From Rhizobium johnstonii 3841 (GTDB taxonomy: Bacteria; Pseudomonadota; Alphaproteobacteria; Rhizobiales; Rhizobiaceae), in contig NC_008380.1 in assembly GCF_000009265.1 (NCBI RefSeq), positions 1,803,501 through 1,867,500 of the forward strand: a stretch of 64,000 nucleotides of DNA, written 5' to 3'. The translations under genes were made by a program, and so were the position numbers. The stretch's first letter is position 1. Each line of letters opens with the position of its first letter. A model generated the notes under the pieces. That model saw only the letters and a list, made by a program, of their open reading frames with translations. It was not told where the DNA came from and made no database searches. Below are positions 52,334 through 64,000 of the stretch, one piece after another.

Positions 52334-52652
52334 GTTTCCGTTACGCTACTTTATTCGACCGCTGCTGTGATCGTCCCCGAGATATCTCCGGCGCTGGCGA
52401 AGAAGCTGACGATTGCGGTTATCGACTGGTAGGGAAGGGCGCTCGACGCCGAACGTCTATCTCTAAGATTTCAGCGATTTTCGAGGGGGCTTTGGCGAAT
52501 CGCCTTGCAGGCGGCGAATTGTCTCCCATATGCGCTGTCAGGCCAAGTTTGGCGTCTGCAATTAAGTCTTGCGCAATGTCGCCGAAAGCCTTAAACGGCG
52601 GCACTAAACCGGTTCGCCGGGGCCACCATTTTCGTTCACAGGAAGCATTCAA
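52334..52652. other. Leader between tRNA-Gly and tuf
   Basis: 319 bases without a supported gene. The end, TTCGCCGGGGCCACCA at about 52613-52628, resembles a tRNA 3' end, but the T-loop consensus is missing, so I do not call a tRNA. It is probably the tuf 5' UTR and promoter region. Confidence 0.35.
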
Positions 52653-53828
<1,176 letters not shown>

Positions 53829-53854
53829 CTTTCGAGCTATCCGCAATTATGAAG

Positions 53855-53881
53855 ACCCCGCTGGAAACAGCGGGGTTTTTC
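53855..53881 (+). terminator. Intrinsic terminator of tuf
   Basis: ACCCCGCTG-GAAA-CAGCGGGGTTTTT: 9-bp stem, GAAA tetraloop and T-run, 27 bases past the stop. Confidence 0.9.
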
Positions 53882-53952
53882 ATTTTCATGACTTCCTGTA
53901 GGTTTAACAGGTGTTGTAAAAATATCGTTAAATTGGCCTGTCACAGTATTTT

Positions 53953-53967
53953 GTTCATCTCACGTTC
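53953..53967 (+). promoter_or_regulatory. LexA (SOS) box upstream of the 44-residue membrane peptide gene
   Basis: GTTCATCTCACGTTC is an exact GTTC-N7-GTTC, the complement form of the alphaproteobacterial LexA site. It lies after the tuf terminator and 63 bases before the ATG at 54031, a normal promoter position, with no other gene to control nearby. Confidence 0.65.
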
Positions 53968-54030
53968 AGAAACCGGTTTGTGATTGGACCATTGTAGTCC
54001 AGACTCCTCCTTGCAAAGAGGAGAGCCCGG

Positions 54031-54165
54031 ATGATTCCAAAGGCCACATTCGCTGCGACGATATTCGCGATGTATGTTTTCACGATGTTTTTCATCGCTG
54101 CAATTCCGCAAGAAGTTGTTCAGTCTGCCGTCGTGCAGATTGGCGAGGTAAGTGTCGTCAAGTGA
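54031..54165 (+). CDS. 44-residue single-span membrane peptide, LexA-boxed
   Basis: ATG at 54031 follows GAGGAGAGCCCGG, a strong ribosome site nearly identical to that of the 28-residue SOS peptide (GGAGAGCCCG). The product starts MIPKATFAATIFAMYVFTMF and continues FIAAIPQEVVQSAVVQIGEV: one membrane helix near the N-terminus and a short C-terminal amphipathic tail. A perfect LexA box lies upstream. No homologue recognised. Shared control and leader with the 4093 gene suggest a related role, possibly at the membrane or divisome during SOS; this is inference. Confidence 0.65.
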   Translation: MIPKATFAATIFAMYVFTMFFIAAIPQEVVQSAVVQIGEVSVVK

Positions 54166-54336
54166 CGGCCTTTGCCGGGCATCGCAGGGTTTTGCGGTGA
54201 TCGGAAATGATCGGCCAGGTGCTCCCGGATAGGATGCTCCTGGCGGCGCGGGGGTGAACCCTTGCAGGACGCTCGCTTGCTCTTCGCGCGGAAGCGTCTA
54301 TCTATGCCTCCGATTTCATGACGCGGAGGATATTCC

Positions 54337-55230
54337 ATGAAGAGACGTATTCTATTCACCGGCGGTTCGGGCAAGGCAGGTCGCCATGCGGTGCCGTGGC
54401 TCGTCAATGCCGGCTACGAGGTTCACAACCTCGATCTCGTGCCGCTGGATAGCCCTGGCGTCACCAATCTCATCGCCGACATCACCGATAGCGGTCAGGT
54501 CTTCAACGCGCTTTCGATGCATCGCGATTTTCCCGATCTCGACGCGGGCAGGGGCGTACAGCCCTTCGACGCCGTCGTGCATTTCGCGGCCATCCCGCGC
54601 ATCCTGATCAAGCCCGATAACGAAACTTTCCGCATCAACACGATGGGCACCTATAATGTCATCGAGGCGGCGGTTAAGCTCGGCATCCGCAAGATCATAG
54701 TCGCATCGAGCGAGACGACTTACGGCGTCTGCTTTGCCGAAGGCCATCGCGATTTCCACCAGTTCCCGCTGGAGGAGGACTACGACGTCAATCCGATGGA
54801 TTCCTACGGCCTTTCCAAGGTGGTCAACGAAAAGACGGCGCGCGCCTTTGCCGAACGTTCGGGCTTCGATATCTATGCGCTGCGTATCGGCAACGTCATC
54901 GAGCCTGACGAGTACGAGAAGTTTCCGACCTATTTCGCCCATCCCGAGATGCGCAAGCGTATCGCCTGGAGCTATATCGATGCCCGCGACCTCGGGCAGA
55001 TATGCCATCTCTGCATCGAGAAGGACGGTCTCGGCTACCAGGTCTTCAACGCTGCCAACGACACCGTCTCTGCCAATACGCCATCGAAAGAGCTTGCGAA
55101 GCGATTCTTTCCGAACGTGCCCTTCACCCACGAGATCGGCGAGTATGAGGGACTGCTCTCCAACCGCAAGATCCGCGAGGTGCTGGGTTTTAAGGAAGAA
55201 CACGATTGGCGGAAATATGTGAAGGTCTGA
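54337..55230 (+). CDS. NAD-dependent epimerase/dehydratase family oxidoreductase (extended SDR)
   Basis: 297 residues. Rossmann motif FTGGSGKAGRHAVPWL (GGxGxxG), acidic LDLVPLDS suggesting NAD, VHFAAIPRI, catalytic Ser in VASSETTYG and YGLSK (Tyr-x-x-x-Lys). Extended SDR acting on a sugar, nucleotide sugar or uronate; the substrate cannot be determined. ATG follows GCGGAGGATATTCC. Monocistronic, between the SOS peptide gene and tRNA-Trp. Confidence 0.85.
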   Translation: MKRRILFTGGSGKAGRHAVPWLVNAGYEVHNLDLVPLDSPGVTNLIADITDSGQVFNALSMHRDFPDLDAGRGVQPFDAVVHFAAIPRILIKPDNETFRINTMGTYNVIEAAVKLGIRKIIVASSETTYGVCFAEGHRDFHQFPLEEDYDVNPMDSYGLSKVVNEKTARAFAERSGFDIYALRIGNVIEPDEYEKFPTYFAHPEMRKRIAWSYIDARDLGQICHLCIEKDGLGYQVFNAANDTVSANTPSKELAKRFFPNVPFTHEIGEYEGLLSNRKIREVLGFKEEHDWRKYVKV

Positions 55231-55398
55231 ACGGACCGTCGTTCCGCGATTGAAAGGCCGATCGCTCGCATATCAGGAGAATGGCTTTGAAAATCGAAAA
55301 TCGTGCTTGCCAATCCCGTGCCGTCGTCTTAAAGGGAGCGCCATGCTTTTCAGCAGCGATTTGCGGGTCTTGGCCCTGGCGCTGAATGATCGGTATGA

Positions 55399-55474
<76 letters not shown>

Positions 55475-55669
55475 TTTTCCTGGATGCGGGACAGCGCGGA
55501 CATGCTCGCGGCATTTCCGGTCGGGGATTGATTGGTGGTAAGTAATTTCGTTAAACTTCGGTTTCCCCCTTGTGTATTCGGAAATCGGTGTTTATTTAGG
55601 GTTCAACAGACACGCGGTGCGTGGGGCTGATAGTTTCAGCTTTACGCGCCGTAATTGCGTGGGCAGTCG

Positions 55670-55870
55670 ATGGCATCCAAATCCAATCCGTTTGCGTTTC
55701 TGCAGCAGGTTCGCTCCGAGACGTCCAAAGTTACATGGCCGTCGCGCCGCGAGACCATGATCTCGACGGTCATGGTGCTGGTGATGGTGGTTTTCGCCGC
55801 GCTGTTTTTCTTTGCCGCTGACCAGCTGATCGGCTGGGCTCTGAGCTTCGTGCTGAATACCGGCAACTGA
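55670..55870 (+). CDS. secE: Preprotein translocase subunit SecE
   Basis: 66-residue inner-membrane subunit of SecYEG. N-terminal amphipathic helix with PFAFLQQVRSETSKVTWPSR (the conserved VxWPxR) and one membrane span (STVMVLVMVVFAALFFFAA). ATG at 55670 chosen over the upstream in-frame GTG. Next to nusG, the standard secE-nusG-rplK order. Confidence 0.96.
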   Translation: MASKSNPFAFLQQVRSETSKVTWPSRRETMISTVMVLVMVVFAALFFFAADQLIGWALSFVLNTGN

Positions 55871-55887
55871 TACGGGTGGAAATGAAA

Positions 55888-56418
55888 ATGGCGGCACGTT
55901 GGTACATCGTCCACGCATATTCAAATTTTGAAAAGAAGGTGGCTGAAGACATCGAGAACAAGGCTCGCCAGAAGGGGCTTGAGCACCTGTTCGAGAAGAT
56001 CCTCGTGCCGACTGAAAAGGTGGTGGAAGTGCGTCGCGGCCGCAAGGTCGATTCCGAGCGCAAGTTTTTCCCGGGCTATGTCATGGTTCGTGCCAATCTG
56101 ACCGACGAAGCCTACCACCTGATCAAGAATACGCCGAAGGTCACAGGTTTCCTCGGCTCCGACAATAAGCCCGTTCCGATTCCGGATTATGAAGCCGAGC
56201 GCATTCTCGGTCAGGTCCAGGAAGGTGTCGAGCGGCCGAAGGCCTCTATTACCTTCGAGATCGGCGAGCAGGTCCGCGTTTCCGACGGTCCGTTCGCGTC
56301 GTTCAACGGCACGGTTCAGGATGTGGACGAAGAACGTTCGCGCCTGAAGGTGGAAGTGTCGATCTTCGGCCGCGCAACGCCGGTCGAGCTGGAATACGCT
56401 CAGGTCGAGAAGGTCTGA
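55888..56418 (+). CDS. nusG: Transcription termination/antitermination factor NusG
   Basis: 176 residues: NGN domain (ARWYIVHAYSNFEKKVAEDI, FFPGYVMVRANL) and KOW domain (GEQVRVSDGPFASFNGTVQD). Couples RNA polymerase to Rho and ribosomes. Two other in-frame starts lie just upstream (55876, 55882); 55888 gives the family N-terminus MAARWY. 17 bases after secE. Confidence 0.95.
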   Translation: MAARWYIVHAYSNFEKKVAEDIENKARQKGLEHLFEKILVPTEKVVEVRRGRKVDSERKFFPGYVMVRANLTDEAYHLIKNTPKVTGFLGSDNKPVPIPDYEAERILGQVQEGVERPKASITFEIGEQVRVSDGPFASFNGTVQDVDEERSRLKVEVSIFGRATPVELEYAQVEKV

Positions 56419-56595
56419 TTGCGAGAGACTGGAAGCTGGCCTTTGCGGCCTGTTTCCTGCGGACCTTGTCCGCACCCGCGTGGAAGGTGAGGGGTCTTAG
56501 CCGGACCCTAAGGATCCGCACCACGCAACCGCAGCCGCCGGAGAGATCCGGCATCACGGGCCGGGCGACCGGCCGTTCATGAAAGGCAGAGAGAT

Positions 56596-57027
56596 ATGGC
56601 TAAGAAAGTTGCAGGCCAGCTCAAGCTTCAGGTCAAGGCAGGATCGGCAAACCCGTCCCCGCCGATTGGTCCGGCGCTTGGTCAGCGTGGCATTAACATC
56701 ATGGAATTCTGCAAGGCGTTCAATGCCGCCACGCAGGAAATGGAAAAGGGCATGCCGATTCCGGTCGTCATCACCTATTACCAGGACAAGTCCTTCACCT
56801 TCGCGATGAAGCAGCCGCCGGTCAGCTACTGGCTGAAGAAGGAAGCGAAGATCACGTCCGGTTCCAAGACGCCCGGCAAGGGCGCCAAGGCCGGCTCCCT
56901 CACCAAGGCTCAGATCAAGTCGATCGCAGAAGCCAAGATGAAGGATCTGAACGCAGCGGATATCGAAGGTGCAATGGCGATGATCGAGGGCTCTGCCCGC
57001 GCCATGGGCCTGGAAGTGGTGGGTTAA
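56596..57027 (+). CDS. rplK: 50S ribosomal protein L11
   Basis: 143 residues. [20 protein letters not shown] is the conserved thiostrepton-site N-terminus; the C-terminal domain binds the GTPase-associated region of 23S rRNA. GGCAGAGAGAT precedes the ATG. A 177-base leader after nusG holds several GC-rich hairpins and may carry the L1/L11 operon promoter and leader. Confidence 0.97.
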   Translation: MAKKVAGQLKLQVKAGSANPSPPIGPALGQRGINIMEFCKAFNAATQEMEKGMPIPVVITYYQDKSFTFAMKQPPVSYWLKKEAKITSGSKTPGKGAKAGSLTKAQIKSIAEAKMKDLNAADIEGAMAMIEGSARAMGLEVVG

Positions 57028-57031
57028 GATC

Positions 57032-57733
57032 ATGGCTGGTAAGCGCACGCAGAAGATCAACGAAGGTGTTGATCCCACCAAGCTCTACGCTCTGACCCTG
57101 GCCATCGGCATGGTCAAGGAACGGGCTGTCGCCAAGTTCGACGAAACCATCGAAGTCTCGATGAACCTCGGCGTCGACCCGCGCCATGCGGACCAGATGG
57201 TTCGTGGCGTCGTCAATCTGCCGAACGGCACGGGCCGCACGGTTCGCGTCGCCGTCTTCGCTCGTGGCGCCAAGGCTGACGAAGCCAAGGCCGCTGGTGC
57301 CGATATCGTCGGCGCCGAAGACCTCGTCGAAATCGTCCAGGGCGGCAAGATCGAATTCGATCGCTGCATCGCCACCCCCGACATGATGCCGCTCGTCGGC
57401 CGTCTCGGTAAGGTTCTCGGCCCCCGCGGCATGATGCCGAACCCGAAGGTCGGCACCGTCACCATGGACGTCGCCGGAGCCGTCAAGGCTTCCAAGGGCG
57501 GCGCTGTCGAGTTCCGCGTCGAGAAGGCTGGCATCGTCCATGCCGGTATCGGCAAGGCCTCGTTCGACGCCAAGGCTCTGGAAGAAAACATCCGCGCCTT
57601 TGCTGACGCCGTCATCAAGGCGAAGCCGGCTGGCGCCAAGGGCAACTACGTCAAGCGCGTGGCGATTTCCTCGACCATGGGCCCGGGCGTCAAGATCGAG
57701 CCCGGCTCGGTCACCGGTGCTCCGGCTGCGTAA
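57032..57733 (+). CDS. rplA: 50S ribosomal protein L1
   Basis: 233 residues with the two-domain L1 stalk protein signatures ([40 protein letters not shown]). Four bases after rplK. In most bacteria L1 represses this operon by binding its mRNA. The L10 leader region follows. Confidence 0.97.
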   Translation: MAGKRTQKINEGVDPTKLYALTLAIGMVKERAVAKFDETIEVSMNLGVDPRHADQMVRGVVNLPNGTGRTVRVAVFARGAKADEAKAAGADIVGAEDLVEIVQGGKIEFDRCIATPDMMPLVGRLGKVLGPRGMMPNPKVGTVTMDVAGAVKASKGGAVEFRVEKAGIVHAGIGKASFDAKALEENIRAFADAVIKAKPAGAKGNYVKRVAISSTMGPGVKIEPGSVTGAPAA

Positions 57734-57749
57734 GTTTATGGTCGGGCTT

Positions 57750-58060
57750 TAAGTCCGGCGACTGAATTTCCGGCCTCGCAAGGGGCCGGAATATTCCGGA
57801 GAAATCCGGAATCCTGTCCGAGATTGCAGGTGGTTTTCCCTTAATCACTGTGCCTGCATGAGACGGGTAAGACCCGAATTGCAAGAAGTTCGCTTCTAGG
57901 AACTCGGTTCGAGCCTTGGATGCCTTGTGCCTCTTTAGCCTTGATTGGCGCGAGAGCGCGGGGGGACAGGATCCTCAAGCGTCGCTTGGGATCTCGCATG
58001 ATCCCAGGAGGCAAAAGGCAACCGGCGGGCCCATTTTCGGTCCCGCCAACTGGAGATAGG
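57750..58060 (+). promoter_or_regulatory. Ribosomal protein L10 leader region
   Basis: 330-base gap between rplA and rplJ with several stems, e.g. CCGGCCTC/GAGGGGCCGG-type arms near 57770-57790, CCGGA repeats, and CGGCGGGCCC..GGTCCCGCC near 58023-58047. Its position and structure fit the autoregulatory L10(L12)4-binding leader of the rplJL operon; I did not identify the kink-turn. It may also hold the rplJ promoter. Confidence 0.5.
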
Positions 58061-58062
58061 CA

Positions 58063-58581
58063 GTGGAAAGAGCGGAAAAACGCGAATTCGTCACGGAACT
58101 GAACGAAGTCTTCAAGGCTTCGGGCTCAGTTGTCGTGGCCCACTATGCTGGTGCCACAGTCGCGCAGATGAACGATTTTCGTTCGAAGATGCGCGCAGCT
58201 GGCGGTACCGTCAAAGTCGCGAAGAACCGCCTGGCCAAGATTGCCCTTCAGGGTACGGAAGCGGAAGGGATGTCCAATCTCTTCAAGGGTCAGACGCTGA
58301 TTGCATACAGCACCGATCCGATCACCGCTCCGAAGGTCGTCATGGATTTCGCCAAGACCAATGACAAGATCATTGTTCTGGGCGGCGCCATGGGAACAAC
58401 CACGCTCAACGCCGATGCAGTCAAGTCGCTTGCGACCCTGCCTTCGCTCGATGAGCTGCGTGCGAAGCTGCTGGGCATGATCCAGACACCGGCTACCCGC
58501 ATCGCTGGGGTTGTTGCAGCACCGGCAAGCCAGCTTGCCCGCGTGTTTGCGGCCTACGCCAAGAAGGACGAAGCCGCGTAA
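58063..58581 (+). CDS. rplJ: 50S ribosomal protein L10
   Basis: 172 residues; GTG start behind [33 protein letters not shown] begins the RNA-binding domain ([31 protein letters not shown]); the C-terminal helix ([15 protein letters not shown]) binds L7/L12 dimers. rplL follows 58 bases later. Confidence 0.97.
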   Translation: MERAEKREFVTELNEVFKASGSVVVAHYAGATVAQMNDFRSKMRAAGGTVKVAKNRLAKIALQGTEAEGMSNLFKGQTLIAYSTDPITAPKVVMDFAKTNDKIIVLGGAMGTTTLNADAVKSLATLPSLDELRAKLLGMIQTPATRIAGVVAAPASQLARVFAAYAKKDEAA

Positions 58582-58639
58582 GGCGGTTTTTCGCTGTTTA
58601 TAATCAACCGGTTCGAACCGAACAAAAGGAACTAGTAAA

Positions 58640-59017
58640 ATGGCTGATCTCGCAAAGATCGTTGACGACCTCTCCTCGCTGACCGTTCTGGAAGCTGCAG
58701 AACTGTCGAAGCTTCTCGAAGAAAAGTGGGGCGTTTCCGCTGCTGCTCCGGTAGCTGTTGCTGCCGCTGCCGGCGGTGCTGCTGCTGCTGTCGTTGAAGA
58801 AGAAAAGACCGAATTCGACGTCATCCTCGTCGAAGCTGGTGCCAACAAGATCAACGTCATCAAGGAAGTCCGCGCCATCACTGGTCTCGGCCTCAAGGAA
58901 GCCAAGGATCTCGTTGAAGCCGCTCCGAAGGCTGTCAAGGAAGGCGTCAACAAGGCTGAAGCCGCTGACATCAAGAAGAAGCTTGAAGACGCTGGCGCCA
59001 AGGCCGACGTCAAGTAA
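58640..59017 (+). CDS. rplL: 50S ribosomal protein L7/L12
   Basis: 125 residues: dimerisation domain ([20 protein letters not shown]), Ala-rich hinge, and C-terminal factor-binding domain ([40 protein letters not shown]). Alanine codons are strongly biased to GCT/GCC as expected for one of the most expressed genes. Confidence 0.97.
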   Translation: MADLAKIVDDLSSLTVLEAAELSKLLEEKWGVSAAAPVAVAAAAGGAAAAVVEEEKTEFDVILVEAGANKINVIKEVRAITGLGLKEAKDLVEAAPKAVKEGVNKAEAADIKKKLEDAGAKADVK

Positions 59018-59032
59018 TCTTGAACTGCTTTT

Positions 59033-59062
59033 GGGAGGCAGTATCTCTACTGCCTCCCATTT
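59033..59062 (+). terminator. Stem-loop after rplL (partial terminator)
   Basis: GGGAGGCAGTA-TCTC-TACTGCCTCCC, an 11-bp perfect stem followed by ATTTGCCGTTTTT. The weak T-run suits partial termination, setting ribosomal protein versus RNA polymerase subunit levels. Confidence 0.7.
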
Positions 59063-59080
59063 GCCGTTTTTCTGAACGAA

Positions 59081-59116
59081 TTACCCAAAAGCCGCGTCGA
59101 AACGGCTTTTGGGTAA
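59081..59116 (+). promoter_or_regulatory. 14-bp perfect inverted repeat between rplL and rpoB
   Basis: TTACCCAAAAGCCG and CGGCTTTTGGGTAA enclose eight bases. It sits 18 bases after the rplL hairpin and 165 before rpoB. In E. coli this gap has an attenuator and an RNase III site; this stem is a candidate equivalent. Confidence 0.55.
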
Positions 59117-59280
59117 TGGGTTCTTCAAAAGGATGGTCTCGCACCGAGGGCAGCACAGCAATCCGAGCTGAGCGTTTTCTGGGGTCGGACGAGATTGAAC
59201 TACTCATTGATTGACGGGATCGACTGGCCATCGGTTCCCGTCCGTTGCAGGCCCGGGTGCAAGATTTTGAAGGAGCGACG

Positions 59281-63420
<4,140 letters not shown>

Positions 63421-63431
63421 GCACTTGATAG

Positions 63432-63459
63432 GGCGTGCGCTGCCAATGCGGCGCACGCC
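63432..63459 (+). promoter_or_regulatory. Hairpin between rpoB and rpoC
   Basis: GGCGTGCGC and GCGCACGCC form a 9-bp perfect stem 12 bases after the rpoB stop, without a T-run. Probably an mRNA-processing or stability element within the rpoBC transcript. Confidence 0.45.
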
Positions 63460-63592
63460 GGTCCCACCGGGCGCCGTATCCGTGTCGGCCCGGAAGGGAA
63501 GTTTCGCCGCATCCAGCGGTTATTCTCGTTTAAGCGAGGGAGGCGGCTCCCGGGAATTTGCCGCCGACCATTGCATTTTGAGGGCGCTTTAG

Positions 63593-64000
<408 letters not shown>

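Noticed and set aside
52605..52628. tRNA 3' end before tuf (GGTTCGCCGGGGCCACCA)
   Set aside because: No T-loop TTCRA consensus, no matching acceptor strand or anticodon arm upstream; only the terminal CCA and a GC run resemble a tRNA.

Overview
The window is chromosomal DNA of a Rhizobium-type alphaproteobacterium (R. etli / R. leguminosarum group). This rests on gene order (divK-pleD-rpmG-rnr-topA-dprA-plsY-pyrC-pyrB; tRNA-Tyr/Gly-tuf-tRNA-Trp-secE-nusG-rplKAJL-rpoBC), high GC, RIME-like rhizobial palindromic repeats and alphaproteobacterial-type LexA boxes. I found no IS element, prophage, rRNA operon or CRISPR array.

Layout. 1-12.1 kb: end of proS, lolC/E-lolD, a DUF5680 gene, a 28-residue membrane peptide gene under a LexA box, dnaE, an L,D-transpeptidase, LexA-boxed dinB, a GNAT enzyme, a HAD-like protein and DUF3572. 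12.2-16.2 kb: cell-cycle genes divK-pleD, a structured sRNA locus (probable EcpR1), rpmG and an MFS transporter. 16.4-26.4 kb: minus-strand block DUF983, rnr, topA, dprA, plsY, pyrC (a predicted zinc-less pseudo-dihydroorotase) and pyrB. 26.5-37.7 kb: AidB-like acyl-CoA dehydrogenase, a decayed vapBC locus, rne, amidase, PBP1A, and prfB with its programmed +1 frameshift. 37.8-47.1 kb: an accessory carbohydrate operon with a three-part ABC importer, an SDR dehydrogenase and two DhaK/DhaL kinase sets. The second DhaK is fused behind a SorC-type regulator. 47.1-51.9 kb: hydrolase, exported proteins, nadK, tRNA-Thr, small membrane proteins and rlmB. 52.1-64 kb: translation/transcription block from tRNA-Tyr to the start of rpoC.

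Most notable signal: five perfect alphaproteobacterial LexA boxes (GAAC-N7-GAAC or its complement) lie in intergenic DNA close to start codons. They precede dinB, a DUF5680 gene and three unannotated-size membrane or exported micropeptides (28, 44 and 45 residues). The 28-residue peptide resembles Caulobacter SidA, the LexA-controlled division inhibitor, in size, topology and control. A dispersed set of SOS micropeptides is the best candidate here for an undescribed system. The second candidate is the SorC-DhaK regulator-kinase fusion and its operon, which looks built to import a small polyol or ketose, oxidise it and phosphorylate it.

Coordinates and motifs were read by eye. No database search was run, and statements about other organisms are from memory.
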